Of a stretch of 61,198 nt of DNA, positions 40,116 through 49,837 are shown one piece after another (the first letter of the stretch is position 1; each line of letters begins with the position of its first letter). The stretch lies in contig CAMYLU010000017.1 in the NCBI GenBank assembly GCA_947259485.1, forward strand, positions 1 through 61,198, given 5' to 3'. The DNA is from an uncultured Gammaproteobacteria bacterium. GTDB taxonomy: Bacteria > Pseudomonadota > Gammaproteobacteria > GCA-001735895. The notes under the pieces are model-generated. The model had not been told where the DNA came from and did not search any database. It worked only from the letters and a program-made list of their open reading frames with translations. The position numbers and the translations under genes were made by a program.

Positions 40116-41926
40116 GTCCGCGACCTTGATTGTGGTTTCACCGGGCGTTCGCGGAGAAGCGCTTCAAAACCACTCGCGGGTACCGGTTTCGAATAGAGAT
40201 AACCCTGGCCATAGTCGCAGCCAAAATCTTTCAGCAACTGGTTCTGGGTTTCGGTTTCGACACCTTCCGCGATCACCTTGATTCCCAGTTTGTGCGCCAT
40301 GACGATAATCGCCTCGCACAGTGCAAGGTCGTTTTTATCATGATCCAGGTTACGTACGAAAGACTGGTCGATCTTGAGATAATCAATATCGAACTGCTTA
40401 AGATAGGATAACGATGAATACCCGGTACCGAAGTCGTCAATCGAAACCTGGACTTCGGCATCGCGAAAATCCAGCAGACGATTGGTTATCTTGTCGTTGG
40501 CGTCCATTAACAGGCCCTCGGTAATCTCGACGGTGATTGCCTGGCCGCTGATCCCGATCTGTTGTAGATGTGAAAACCACTGGTTCATGGCCGCAGCCTC
40601 GTCGATCCATTGCAACGGGGAGGTGTTAATGCTGACCTGGAAATCGATGTCAAATTGATCCCGCCAACGGTTGGCCTGTTCGACGGAACTATAGAACACC
40701 CAGTTGCCAATATCCGCAATCAGCCCTGTTTCTTCCGCGATGGGTATGAAAACCGACGGACTGACCATGCCTGATTCAGGGTGAAGCCAACGTAGCAGGG
40801 CTTCAGCCTTGGTCAGGCCCTGCGTTTCCATATCGATAATCGGCTGGTAGTAAATCTCGAATTGCTGCTGCTGTATTGCCTCGCGCAGGTCCTTGATCAT
40901 TTTACGTTTTCTAACTGCCCGCTCCTGCAGCTCGGGTGTAAAGAAGTGGAAACTGTTGCGGCCATTCCCCTTGGCCGCATACATCGCCTGGTCGCCATTG
41001 CGTTGCAGGATATCGATATCTTTCGAATCCTGCGGGTAAAATGTCACACCGATACTGGCCGTCAGGAATACTTTCTCGTTATCGAGCTGGTAGGGACGGG
41101 CAAGTTCATCCAGCAACTGCTGGCACAAGGGTTGTACCGATAATGGATCGTCGATCTGCCCCAGTATAACCGTGAATTCGTCTCCACTGAGACGGGATAC
41201 CGTGTCAATTTCTCGCAGTGTTTTCTTGAGGCGACTCGAGATTTCGATCAATAGCAAGTCTCCCATGTCGTGGCCCAGCGTATCGTTGACATCCTTGAAA
41301 CGGTCGAGGTCGATGTAGAGTAGTGCCAGTGATAAATTGCTGCGATCGCAGGAACGAATTTCATGCTCGAGCTTTTGTAAAAACAGGTTTCGGTTTGGCA
41401 GACTGGTCAGCGAATCGAAGTTAGCCTGGTTCCAGATCACCGTCTCGGCGTGCTTGCGCTCGGATATATCGCGAATGTAGGCATTGAATTCCTGCAGGTC
41501 AGCCGAATCGATAACCGATACCGATATCTCGACTGGAAATTCATAGCCATCCCGGTGCAGCGCATGAATTTCGATCAGGGTGTTCATAACTGAAGTTTCT
41601 CCGGTTTTGAGAAACTTTTTCATACCCTTGTTATGGGCGTCCCGGTAGCGTTCAGGAATAATCGTTTGTTCAATCGTCTGATCGAGAATCTCTTCCGCGC
41701 TCCAGCCGAAAATTTTCTCGGCCTGTTGATTCCAGCCGGTGATATAACCGTCAAAATCCATTTGCACCACGGCATCGATCGACGACTCGAAAAATGCCTC
41801 AAGCTTATTGTGCTGTGCGAGGATAATTTCTTTTTTTTGGCGCAGGTCTACCTCAAGCGCTTTCAGCTTTTCTTCAAGCAAAGCCTGTTCATCATTCTCG
41901 CCTTCAGGAGAATCGATATCCGACAT
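40097..41926 (-). CDS. PAS-GGDEF-EAL cyclic-di-GMP signalling protein
   Basis: 609 aa. A short N-terminal coiled coil (about 12-45) is followed by a PAS domain (about 45-165) with GYITGWNQQAEKIFGW. The GGDEF domain (about 175-335) has the site RLSGDEF, with Ser in place of the first Gly, so cyclase activity is uncertain. The EAL domain (about 350-590) retains EALLRW, DDFGTGYSSLSYL and KIDQSFVRNL, which fits an active phosphodiesterase. No membrane segment, so a cytoplasmic sensor that probably degrades c-di-GMP. Single-gene unit. Confidence 0.93.
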   Translation of the reverse strand: MSDIDSPEGENDEQALLEEKLKALEVDLRQKKEIILAQHNKLEAFFESSIDAVVQMDFDGYITGWNQQAEKIFGWSAEEILDQTIEQTIIPERYRDAHNKGMKKFLKTGETSVMNTLIEIHALHRDGYEFPVEISVSVIDSADLQEFNAYIRDISERKHAETVIWNQANFDSLTSLPNRNLFLQKLEHEIRSCDRSNLSLALLYIDLDRFKDVNDTLGHDMGDLLLIEISSRLKKTLREIDTVSRLSGDEFTVILGQIDDPLSVQPLCQQLLDELARPYQLDNEKVFLTASIGVTFYPQDSKDIDILQRNGDQAMYAAKGNGRNSFHFFTPELQERAVRKRKMIKDLREAIQQQQFEIYYQPIIDMETQGLTKAEALLRWLHPESGMVSPSVFIPIAEETGLIADIGNWVFYSSVEQANRWRDQFDIDFQVSINTSPLQWIDEAAAMNQWFSHLQQIGISGQAITVEITEGLLMDANDKITNRLLDFRDAEVQVSIDDFGTGYSSLSYLKQFDIDYLKIDQSFVRNLDHDKNDLALCEAIIVMAHKLGIKVIAEGVETETQNQLLKDFGCDYGQGYLYSKPVPASGFEALLRERPVKPQSRSRTKKRTA

Positions 41927-41984
41927 TTTCGGTGAGCCCGGTAGAATTTACCTTTGAGTATAGTATTTATATGTGGGCAGGCAT

Positions 41985-42010
41985 GAAAAAAGCCCGGTCA
42001 GGCCGGGCTT
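41985..42010 (-). terminator. Terminator after rpoH
   Basis: Stem AGCCCGG (41991-41997) with CCGGGCT (42003-42009), followed on the minus strand by TTTTTT. It lies about 30 bp after the rpoH stop. Confidence 0.85.
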
Positions 42011-42037
42011 TCAACTAAAGTGCTTAATGGTCTCTGG

Positions 42038-42898
42038 CTAGAACGAGGACTTGATCGATTTAAACGCGTTACTTTCGATTTGACGAATACGCTCTGCTGA
42101 AACGCCATATTCATCGGCCAGTTCGTGCAGCGTTGCTTTGGGCTCAGTCAACCAGCGTCGTGTCACGATTGCCTTGCTGCGGTCGTCGAGTTTGTGCAGT
42201 GCCTCACTGAGCATGTGAGTATTGTTTTGCTCGGTGTCCTGGGCCTCAAGCAATAGCTCGGGCGAAGGTGTATTTGAAGTCAGCGAGTTGGCGGGTGCCA
42301 GGTAGGCCGTATCGTCATCATCATCGCTGGATATATCGAATGCGACATCGTAATTATTGAGACGGTTTTCCATTTCTATCACGTTCTCCCGGGTAACGCC
42401 GAGTGTTTCTGCGACATGATCGATTTCTTCCGACTTGAACCAGCCAAGGCGTTTTTTCTGACTACGCAGTTTGAAAAAAAGCTTTCGCTGCGACTTGGTG
42501 GTGGCCACTTTTACGATGCGCCAGTTCTTTAAAATATACTCGTGGATTTCGGCCTTTATCCAGTGCACTGCAAACGACACCAGTCGCACTCCAACTTCCG
42601 GACGGAAGCGTTTTACTGCCTTCATCAGGCCAATGCTGCCTTCCTGGATCAAATCGGGGACTGCAAGGCCGTATCCGGCGTAGTTATTAGCAATTTTGAT
42701 GACAAAGCGCAGATGCGGTAGAACCAGCTTTTGGGCCGATGCGATATTACCGGTTTCCTGCAGGTCCTTCGCCAGGGCATATTCTTCTTCGGCGCTCAAT
42801 ATAGGCACGCTCCTGGCGGCCTGAACATAGGCATCCAGATTCGAGCTACCCGTTAATACGGGTAAGGTAGTAGTTGTATTGACCAATTCTGTGCTCAT
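42038..42898 (-). CDS. rpoH: Heat-shock sigma factor RpoH (sigma-32)
   Basis: 286 aa. Directs transcription of heat-shock genes. Region 2 has DLIQEGSIGLMKAVKRF and VRLVSFAVHWIKAEIHEYIL. The diagnostic RpoH box is present as QRKLFFKLRSQKKRLG. Region 4 ends with [25 protein letters not shown] operator lies 25-51 bp upstream of the ATG, overlapping the predicted start point, so expression is probably repressed by HrcA, in addition to the usual post-translational control of sigma-32. Confidence 0.97.
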   Translation of the reverse strand: MSTELVNTTTTLPVLTGSSNLDAYVQAARSVPILSAEEEYALAKDLQETGNIASAQKLVLPHLRFVIKIANNYAGYGLAVPDLIQEGSIGLMKAVKRFRPEVGVRLVSFAVHWIKAEIHEYILKNWRIVKVATTKSQRKLFFKLRSQKKRLGWFKSEEIDHVAETLGVTRENVIEMENRLNNYDVAFDISSDDDDDTAYLAPANSLTSNTPSPELLLEAQDTEQNNTHMLSEALHKLDDRSKAIVTRRWLTEPKATLHELADEYGVSAERIRQIESNAFKSIKSSF

Positions 42899-42922
42899 AA
42901 ATGACCTCGATTTAGTATTTAT

Positions 42923-42949
42923 TTAGCACTCACGCTATTCGAGTGCTAG
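42923..42949. promoter_or_regulatory. CIRCE element (HrcA operator) in front of rpoH
   Basis: TTAGCACTC, nine spacer bases, then GAGTGCTAG. The consensus CIRCE is TTAGCACTC-N9-GAGTGCTAA, so 17 of 18 arm bases match and the spacer is exact. On the rpoH strand it covers the region just downstream of the predicted -10 element, where a repressor would block transcription. Confidence 0.88.
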
Positions 42950-42951
42950 CT

Positions 42952-42981
42952 ATTAGAGCATAAACATGACAAAGAGTTCAA
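42952..42981 (-). promoter_or_regulatory. Predicted sigma-70 promoter of rpoH
   Basis: On the minus strand: TTGAAC (-35, 42981-42976), 18-nt spacer ending in TGC (extended -10), TCTAAT (-10, 42957-42952). The start point would fall near 42945, inside the CIRCE element. Assigned by eye. Confidence 0.5.
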
Positions 42982-43099
42982 GAGTATTAGCAAATATTAA
43001 TATACTTGTTAACTGTATGGATATTAAGACAAATTCCGCAGTTTATACGCCGAAATCCCGGTTTTGGATCACCAAATTGGTGGTTCAGGAGAGCTGGCC

Positions 43100-43927
43100 T
43101 CAGGGATTTAATGCTTCGTTTTGGCGCTTAATGTTGACCAGGGTCTGCAGGCGTGTCAGTAAATCGTCTTCGTCAATCGGCTTGGTAATAAAATCATTAG
43201 TGCCAGCGCCGAAAATTGCGGTGAAATCAGTACGTTCGTCCTCGCCGGGTTCGATGGTCATGAGTAGTACCGGCAGCGTAAGATAGTCCAGGTTTAGCTC
43301 ATTGCGAATGGTCTGGATCAACTCGTAACCATTTACGTCGCTGGTCAGCATCAGGTCCGTAATCATGACATCAATGCTGCAGTTGGCATGGTTTGCCAGA
43401 TCCTGTTGCAGAAACTCGAGCACCTCGTCGCTGTCACGGAAATGAAAGTACTCGATATTGTTCCTTTCCAATATGCCAGTGGTAATTGCGGTTGAGGTGG
43501 CGCTTCTATCCACGTACAGGACCTTAAACGGCAATTCGTTATGCGTGCCCAGGAAATTAAGTATGAAGTTAACCAGGGATTTGTGTCCCTCGGCTTTGTC
43601 AAAATAAGCCGTTACCGCATCGGTATCTTCCATGTCACCACCAACCACCCGCGTGTCAATATCACCGGAGACGACGAAAATGGCAGTGTCTTTATTTTTG
43701 GGCGTTTGCCGAATTTGCTCGATTAACTGGTAACCATCGATGTCGGGTAGATCGATACCGGTGGTGATAATTTCAAACTCGTAACGCTTCGCCGCGGTCA
43801 TCGCTTCCTTGCCGTTAGCGCAGGCGATGATGTCCAGGTCGGGTGCGCGATCCGAAATTTCATTGAATAGAATTGTGCGAGCTGAGTCTGAAGAATCAAT
43901 CAGTAATATTCGGCGTTTTGCGGACAT
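43100..43927 (-). CDS. Tandem response-regulator receiver protein
   Basis: 275 aa made of two REC domains (about 5-128 and 133-270) and no output domain. In REC1 the phospho-acceptor position is Gly57 (EIITTGIDLPDIDG), so it cannot be phosphorylated in the normal way. REC2 keeps the Asp (DVMITDLMLTSDVNG) and a C-terminal TKP lysine. Such proteins act as phosphate-responsive docking partners. It starts 4 bp after ftsX, so it is probably the last gene of ftsY-ftsE-ftsX. No histidine kinase lies nearby. Confidence 0.85.
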   Translation of the reverse strand: MSAKRRILLIDSSDSARTILFNEISDRAPDLDIIACANGKEAMTAAKRYEFEIITTGIDLPDIDGYQLIEQIRQTPKNKDTAIFVVSGDIDTRVVGGDMEDTDAVTAYFDKAEGHKSLVNFILNFLGTHNELPFKVLYVDRSATSTAITTGILERNNIEYFHFRDSDEVLEFLQQDLANHANCSIDVMITDLMLTSDVNGYELIQTIRNELNLDYLTLPVLLMTIEPGEDERTDFTAIFGAGTNDFITKPIDEDDLLTRLQTLVNIKRQNEALNP

Positions 43928-43931
43928 TTTT

Positions 43932-44921
43932 TTAGCTTGGCTCTATTTGATTTAGGTGCCGCGCCACTGCGATCCAGGACCCGGCCAGCCCAAGTAGGGT
44001 ACTTGATGTGATCAGAATGATAAAGTCGTGAAACGAAAATGTAATCAGGTTCATGTCAGACTTATATAGCAGATTCAGGCGGCCGAGAGGGCCCGAAATT
44101 GCAAGATAGCCGATCTCCACGATCAGCCATGAAATTATCCCGCCCAGTAAACCGTACCATACCCCGCCATAGAGAAATGGCCGTCGAATGAATGCATCGG
44201 TAGCGCCGATTAGCTTGGTGACTATTATTTCCTGGTACCGATTCTGAATATCGAGCCTGATGGTATTACCAATGATGAGTAAAACCGCGCAAGAGAACAG
44301 TACGGTGATAATTACGACCGAGCGCCGCGCAATCTCGATAATCGTGTAAAGACGTTCCAGCCATTCGGTATCGAGCTTGGCAATTTTAACCTCGGGCATC
44401 GCCTGCAGGGAATTGAGCAGGTTGCGCACCGCAAAAGTATCGGCCTCGCCTGGTTCGACGATAATGGTATGCGGCAAAGGATTGCTACTCAGGGTATCGA
44501 TACTCTTGCCAAAACCGGAGTCCTGGCGAAACTCTTCGAGCGATTTATCGCGCGAGATGAATCGGGTCGAATCAACGAGTTCCATTTTCGAAATCTTCTT
44601 ATCGAGTGCGCGCGCCTGTTTTTCACTGAGCTCGAGAGCAAGAAACAGGCTGATCTGGGAACTCGAGCGGAAATCGCCGGAAATCGCATCAATGTTTTTT
44701 AAAAACAGGTAAAACCCACCGGGCAATGACAGTGTAATGCCGATGACCGCGACCGTCATAATGGTGGTTGCCGGGGCCGCGTAAATCTTGCGCAGGCTGA
44801 ACATTAACGACTGCAAGTGATGCAACAGGTAAGCTGAAATGCGATTGGAAGTCGCTAGCTTCTTGCGACGGATATTACTGCCAGCCACCGTCTGCCTCCT
44901 GCGGAATATCCTCAAGGTCAT
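43932..44921 (-). CDS. ftsX: Cell division protein FtsX
   Basis: 329 aa membrane partner of the ATPase FtsE. Controls amidase activation at the division site. N-terminal cytoplasmic region of about 50 residues, a first membrane helix (about 52-75), a large periplasmic domain, then three C-terminal helices (including [21 protein letters not shown]). The start at 44921 overlaps ftsE by 47 bp, which is unusual; no clearly better internal start is visible. Confidence 0.93.
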   Translation of the reverse strand: MTLRIFRRRQTVAGSNIRRKKLATSNRISAYLLHHLQSLMFSLRKIYAAPATTIMTVAVIGITLSLPGGFYLFLKNIDAISGDFRSSSQISLFLALELSEKQARALDKKISKMELVDSTRFISRDKSLEEFRQDSGFGKSIDTLSSNPLPHTIIVEPGEADTFAVRNLLNSLQAMPEVKIAKLDTEWLERLYTIIEIARRSVVIITVLFSCAVLLIIGNTIRLDIQNRYQEIIVTKLIGATDAFIRRPFLYGGVWYGLLGGIISWLIVEIGYLAISGPLGRLNLLYKSDMNLITFSFHDFIILITSSTLLGLAGSWIAVARHLNQIEPS

Positions 44922-45573
44922 TCAGGACAAGTTTGCCCCGATTAAGCGTGATGCGAGGTTTGTCGAGTTCGTCGATCAGGTCCAGGTCGTGGCTGGCGAC
45001 CAGCACCGTGACACCGACCTGGTTGAAATCCACAAAAATCTGCATGATTTCGCGTGACAGCTCCGGATCCAGGTTGCCAGTGGGCTCATCTGCCAGCAGT
45101 AACATCGGTTTATGCACCACCGCGCGCGCGATCCCGACACGCTGTTGTTCGCCGCCGGAGAGGGTAATCGGCAACGATTTTTCCTTGTGCAGTAAGCCGA
45201 CTTTATCGAGTGCAGCGCGGGTTCGCTTGGCAATTTCCTGTGGCCGATATCCCTGGATATGCAGGGGCAGGGAGACGTTGTCGAATACGTTGCGATCAAA
45301 CAATAACTGGTGATCCTGGAAGATAATGCCGATATTACGGCGAATATAAGGTACGCGCCGACGGGGCATTGTATTTAGGTTGACGCGATTCAGCAGCGCC
45401 TGGCCGCGGGTTGGTTTCTCGATAAGCGCAATAATTTTCAACAGCGTACTTTTGCCGGCACCCGAGTGGCCGGTGATAAAGGCCATATGGCCTTCATCCA
45501 GTTTAAGCGAAACATTGCTTAGCGCCTCGTAGCCGCCTTCGAAACGCTTGGTCACATTGTGAAATTCGATCAT
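44875..45573 (-). CDS. ftsE: Cell division ATP-binding protein FtsE
   Basis: 232 aa ABC ATPase. Walker [13 protein letters not shown], signature [14 protein letters not shown], Walker [13 protein letters not shown]. It begins [10 protein letters not shown]. Works with FtsX. Located 15 bp after ftsY in the conserved ftsYEX operon. Confidence 0.96.
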   Translation of the reverse strand: MIEFHNVTKRFEGGYEALSNVSLKLDEGHMAFITGHSGAGKSTLLKIIALIEKPTRGQALLNRVNLNTMPRRRVPYIRRNIGIIFQDHQLLFDRNVFDNVSLPLHIQGYRPQEIAKRTRAALDKVGLLHKEKSLPITLSGGEQQRVGIARAVVHKPMLLLADEPTGNLDPELSREIMQIFVDFNQVGVTVLVASHDLDLIDELDKPRITLNRGKLVLNDLEDIPQEADGGWQ

Positions 45574-45588
45574 ATCTCGAGACCGGAC

Positions 45589-46554
45589 TCAGGCATCGGC
45601 CAGCAAAGCATCAACAAATTCCGCGTTATCAAAAGGGCGCAGGTCATCGACCGATTCGCCCACCCCGATATAGCGGATCGGGGTTTGCAGGTGTTCGGCA
45701 ACGCTGAATATCATTCCTCCCTTGGCGGTACCGTCTAGCTTGGTCAGGATTATTCCGGAAATGCCGATCGTATCGCTAAAATTGCTTGCTTGCGCCAATG
45801 CATTTTGGCCGGTTCCCGAGTCGAGTACCAGCAGAGTTTCCTGGGGTGCCTCCGGGTCAAGCTTGCCCATGACGCGCTTTATCTTCTCGAGCTCATCCAT
45901 CAGGCTCGACTGGGTATGCAACCTCCCGGCGGTATCGGCAATCAGCACATCAATCTCACGCGCTTGCGCGGATTGTAAAGCATCAAATATGACCGATGCC
46001 GAGTCGGCGCCCTGGCCCTGCTTGATAACCGGTACTTCGAGTCGATCACCCCAGGTTTGCAGCTGTTCCACCGCTGCGGCGCGAAAAGTGTCACCAGCCG
46101 CCAACATGACCTTGAGCCCCTGGTTTTTAAACTGCTGTGCGAGCTTACCGACAGTGGTGGTTTTGCCGGCGCCGTTGACGCCTACCATCAGAATCACGAA
46201 AGGCTTTTTGCTGGTATCTATACTAAGCGGAACGGCACAGGGTGCGAGAATTTCGGTCATGGTATTCTTAAGTGCACCGATGAGGCTATCACCATCGCTT
46301 AGTTGCTTACGTTGCAGCGATTCGGTCAGGCGCGAGGTAATTTTTTGCGTGGCCTGGATACCCACATCGGCCATCAGCAACTGGTCTTCCAGTTGCTCCA
46401 GCATTTCATCGTCAATCTGCTTCTTGCCGAGCAGCAAATCGGCCAGGCCATTCGACAGGTTTTCCCTGGTTTTGGTGAGACGCTGGCGCAGCGAGGTAAA
46501 TAGACCGGTGGGTGCTTCCTCTTCGTTTTTGGCGGCAGATTTAAATCCGAACAT
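45589..46554 (-). CDS. ftsY: Signal recognition particle receptor FtsY
   Basis: 321 aa SRP-type GTPase that docks ribosome-SRP complexes at the membrane. N-domain (about 20-100), then the G-domain with GVNGAGKTTTVGKLA (G1), DTAGRLH (G3) and LTKLDGTAKGG (G4/G5). The long acidic A-domain of E. coli FtsY is nearly absent, as in many other bacteria. First gene of ftsYEX; divergent from rsmD. Confidence 0.97.
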   Translation of the reverse strand: MFGFKSAAKNEEEAPTGLFTSLRQRLTKTRENLSNGLADLLLGKKQIDDEMLEQLEDQLLMADVGIQATQKITSRLTESLQRKQLSDGDSLIGALKNTMTEILAPCAVPLSIDTSKKPFVILMVGVNGAGKTTTVGKLAQQFKNQGLKVMLAAGDTFRAAAVEQLQTWGDRLEVPVIKQGQGADSASVIFDALQSAQAREIDVLIADTAGRLHTQSSLMDELEKIKRVMGKLDPEAPQETLLVLDSGTGQNALAQASNFSDTIGISGIILTKLDGTAKGGMIFSVAEHLQTPIRYIGVGESVDDLRPFDNAEFVDALLADA

Positions 46555-46654
46555 CGTTTTTCCGGGACTCAGAATTCAGGCACAATATGCTAACAGAAAG
46601 CGATTCCATCTGTGCACTTCTTAACCGCATTAAAGCGCTAACCCGGCATCGGAT

Positions 46655-47218
46655 ATGAAATCTCAAATCAGGATCATTGGCGGCAAATGGCGTGGTCGTA
46701 AACTCCAGGTAATCGATGCAGAAGGTTTGCGCCCAACCCCCGACCGTATCCGCGAAACCCTGTTTAACTGGCTGGCACAGGATTTGAGGGATGCAACCCT
46801 GCTCGATTGCTTTGCCGGCAGCGGCGTGCTTGGTTTCGAAGCATTGTCACGGGGTGCCTGCCAGGTAACCGCCTTCGAGCAGCATCCAATGGCGCTGGCA
46901 AGCCTGCAACTCCAGGCCGAGCGATTTGAAACTTCCGCCTTTGAAATCATTACAGGTGATGCCGTGGATTCGATTGGCAAGCTGCAGCGGAAATACGATA
47001 TCGTATTTATCGATCCTCCTTACGCGGAGCCGCACTTGCGCGAGCAGGTCTTTAAACAACTGGAAACCCGGGATTGCCTGCAAACCGGTGCAAAAATCTA
47101 TTTTGAATGGCCAACCTCGGAAGATTTCGATTTACCCTCTGCCAGCCTGCGTTGGCTGAAGCAGAAAAGCGCGGGCCAGGTAAAATATGCTATAGCCGAA
47201 TGGCGGGGAAGCCGTTAA
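46655..47218 (+). CDS. rsmD: 16S rRNA (guanine-966-N2)-methyltransferase RsmD
   Basis: 187 aa. Starts KSQIRIIGGKWRGRKL and has TPDRIRETLFNWL, LLDCFAGSGVLGFEAL (SAM site) and the catalytic FIDPPY motif. Methylates G966 of 16S rRNA. The ftsY/rsmD divergent pair followed by coaD is a conserved arrangement. Confidence 0.96.
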   Translation: MKSQIRIIGGKWRGRKLQVIDAEGLRPTPDRIRETLFNWLAQDLRDATLLDCFAGSGVLGFEALSRGACQVTAFEQHPMALASLQLQAERFETSAFEIITGDAVDSIGKLQRKYDIVFIDPPYAEPHLREQVFKQLETRDCLQTGAKIYFEWPTSEDFDLPSASLRWLKQKSAGQVKYAIAEWRGSR

Positions 47219-47270
47219 AATCTGCCGATCACTCAGCCCGGCAGCAGATGCTGGAATACAGAGGTAATCT

Positions 47271-47759
47271 ATGAAGGGTACCGCAATTTATCCGGGTACT
47301 TTCGATCCGGTAACCCGCGGACACATCGACATTTGCGAACGTGCCTTGAAAATGTTCGATCATGTCGTGATCGGGGTTGCCGACAGTCTCGCCAAGGAGC
47401 CTTTCTTCAACATCGACGAGCGCCTCGATATGTTAAAGACGGTGTTTGACGACAATGAACATATCTCGGTGAAACCCTTCTCCGGTTTACTCATCGATTT
47501 TGCGCGCGATTGCAATGCCGATGTCATCGTTCGTGGCTTGCGCGCGATTTCAGATTTCGAGTACGAAGTCCAGCTGGCAGGCATGAATCGATCCCTGGCG
47601 CCGGAAATCGAGACTGTTTTTCTTACCGCGGCGCAACACTATGCATTCGTGTCGTCGAGCCTGGTACGCGAAATTGCGCGCTTGAATGGCGATGTTTCCG
47701 AGTTTCTGCATCCGGAAATCTTGCGACGCCTGACCGAGAAATTGCAGGCTAGTAAGTAA
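47271..47759 (+). CDS. coaD: Phosphopantetheine adenylyltransferase CoaD
   Basis: 162 aa. Penultimate step of coenzyme A synthesis. TYPGTFDPVT-type start (AIYPGTFDPVTRGHIDI), with the nucleotide-binding HxGH equivalent TRGH, VRGLRAISDFEYE and the C-terminal SSSLVREIA. Sits 52 bp after rsmD and 23 bp before a ferredoxin gene. Confidence 0.97.
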   Translation: MKGTAIYPGTFDPVTRGHIDICERALKMFDHVVIGVADSLAKEPFFNIDERLDMLKTVFDDNEHISVKPFSGLLIDFARDCNADVIVRGLRAISDFEYEVQLAGMNRSLAPEIETVFLTAAQHYAFVSSSLVREIARLNGDVSEFLHPEILRRLTEKLQASK

Positions 47760-47779
47760 GAGATTGGCTGGAGACCTGA

Positions 47780-48034
<255 letters not shown>

Positions 48035-48070
48035 CAAAACGAAAAGCCGCCCAGGCTCTAAGGCTTTGGC

Positions 48071-49738
48071 CTAGTAGCCACCCACGGCGCCTTCACTGCG
48101 ATTATCAAAACTAGCTTCGAGATAGTTCTTGTCATTTATACGTACCGCCTTGATCCTGCCCATCCGGCCGGGTTTGTGCGCCACGGTCTCGTGCCCGCGC
48201 TGCTGCAGCCCCGTCACCAGTTCCGGTGAAAATTTAAACTCGTCGATGAAGAGCTTGTTGGGTAAAAACTGGTGATGCACTCGTGGGAACTGGACCGCCC
48301 GATCGATATCGAGCCCGGTCACCAGTACCCGGTAAATGGTTTGAATCACACTACTGATTATCCGTGGGCCGCCGGCTGCGCCCAGGGTCATGACGATCTT
48401 GCCGTCTTTTTCGACCAGCGTCGGGCTCATCGAGCTGAGCGGCCGTTTGCCGGGTTGCACGCGGTTACCAAAGCCTTGCACCAGGCCATACGCATTGGGT
48501 TCGCCGGGCCTGGTCGTGAAATCATCCATTTCGTTATTGAGTGATATCCCGTATTTTTCCGACACCACCCCGGATCCATAACTTCCATTCAGGGTCACCG
48601 TCAGGCTAATGGCATTGCCATCGGCATCGAGGATCGAAAACTGGGTGGTTTCGTTTGAATCATCAACCGCTTTATCCACCAGGGGTGCCAGCTGAACGGC
48701 CTTCGAGTTATCGATACTTTGCGCCATTTCATTGAGGTACCCGTCCGATAATATTTTATCGAAAGGGTTGTCGTGATAATCCGGATCACCGAGCAGGGCA
48801 CGACCCCTGAAAGCACGATTTAAAACCTCTGCCATTAAATGAATTTCATTCAGGCTAAGCGGCGCCTGTTGTTGAATATTAACCCGGTTAAACAGCTCGA
48901 ATGCAGCCTTGATTACGGCACCGCCGCTGCTGGGTGGTGGCATCATGTAGACCTTGTGCCCGCTAAATTCAGTCTCTAATGGCTGCAACCAGCGTACCTT
49001 GTAAGCCGCCATGTCTGCTAGCGTGATGACACCGCCCTCGGCCTGGACCGTAGCGGCGATATCCCGGGCGACATCACCGGAATAGAAACCGTCGGGACCC
49101 TCGTCACGATAAAGTTTCATAGCTTCGGCGAGTGCCGGTTGCTTTAAAACTTCGCCTGGTCGGTAGGGCTGTTTTGGCGCTTTGAAAAAATGCCTGACGC
49201 CGGCGTCGTTTAGTCGACCTATCTGCGTCTCGGCATAGCGTGACGCAGTCCCGGTAAACTCGATACCGTTCACGGCGAGGGTCAACGCCGTATCGAATAA
49301 ATCCGGCCAGTCTAACTTGCCATGCTTCTGATGCAGCGCCCAGAGCCCTGCGGCGACGCCCGGGACGCCGACCGCGGTGCCGCCATTCCAGGAAGCTCCT
49401 TTTTCCAGGTTGACATAAAATTCAGCAGAAGTTGCGGCAGGGGCCGATTCCCTGAAATCCAGCACCTCGGCCCCCTGGCCCATGCTGACCAGCGCAAACC
49501 CGCCACCGCCAAGCGAGGCGTTGGAAGGGTTGGTGACTGCAAGCGTGAGTCCAACTGCGACGGCCACATCAATCAGGTTGCCGCCTTTTGCTGAAACCGC
49601 CTTTCCGGCATCGACCGCATAAGCCGATGGCGCCGAAATCATGATTCTTGTGCCTTCGCCGGGTACCGCCTGGGCAGCGGCGGCAAACATCATCGCCAGC
49701 AATAGGCAAAGATAACGATACGGGGAGTTTATAGACAT
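48071..49738 (-). CDS. ggt: Gamma-glutamyltranspeptidase
   Basis: 555 aa from the ATG at 49738, which begins a signal peptide (YRYLCLLLAMMFAAAAQA). Periplasmic Ntn-hydrolase that cleaves glutathione and other gamma-glutamyl compounds. The precursor is cut before the catalytic Thr in ETTQFSILDADGN, giving large and small subunits. GNLIDVAVAVGLTLAVTNPS and SSMSPTLVEKDGK are family segments. An upstream in-frame start would precede the signal peptide and was rejected. Follows mutM by 99 bp. Confidence 0.95.
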   Translation of the reverse strand: MSINSPYRYLCLLLAMMFAAAAQAVPGEGTRIMISAPSAYAVDAGKAVSAKGGNLIDVAVAVGLTLAVTNPSNASLGGGGFALVSMGQGAEVLDFRESAPAATSAEFYVNLEKGASWNGGTAVGVPGVAAGLWALHQKHGKLDWPDLFDTALTLAVNGIEFTGTASRYAETQIGRLNDAGVRHFFKAPKQPYRPGEVLKQPALAEAMKLYRDEGPDGFYSGDVARDIAATVQAEGGVITLADMAAYKVRWLQPLETEFSGHKVYMMPPPSSGGAVIKAAFELFNRVNIQQQAPLSLNEIHLMAEVLNRAFRGRALLGDPDYHDNPFDKILSDGYLNEMAQSIDNSKAVQLAPLVDKAVDDSNETTQFSILDADGNAISLTVTLNGSYGSGVVSEKYGISLNNEMDDFTTRPGEPNAYGLVQGFGNRVQPGKRPLSSMSPTLVEKDGKIVMTLGAAGGPRIISSVIQTIYRVLVTGLDIDRAVQFPRVHHQFLPNKLFIDEFKFSPELVTGLQQRGHETVAHKPGRMGRIKAVRINDKNYLEASFDNRSEGAVGGY

Positions 49739-49837
49739 GACAGGTTTCTTCTCATCTGGTGCTGACCTCGTTCGATGATAATCCAATTCCAATACGAGAG
49801 AAACCAGCGCTCCCTCGGAGGTCAATCTAATCGAAGC

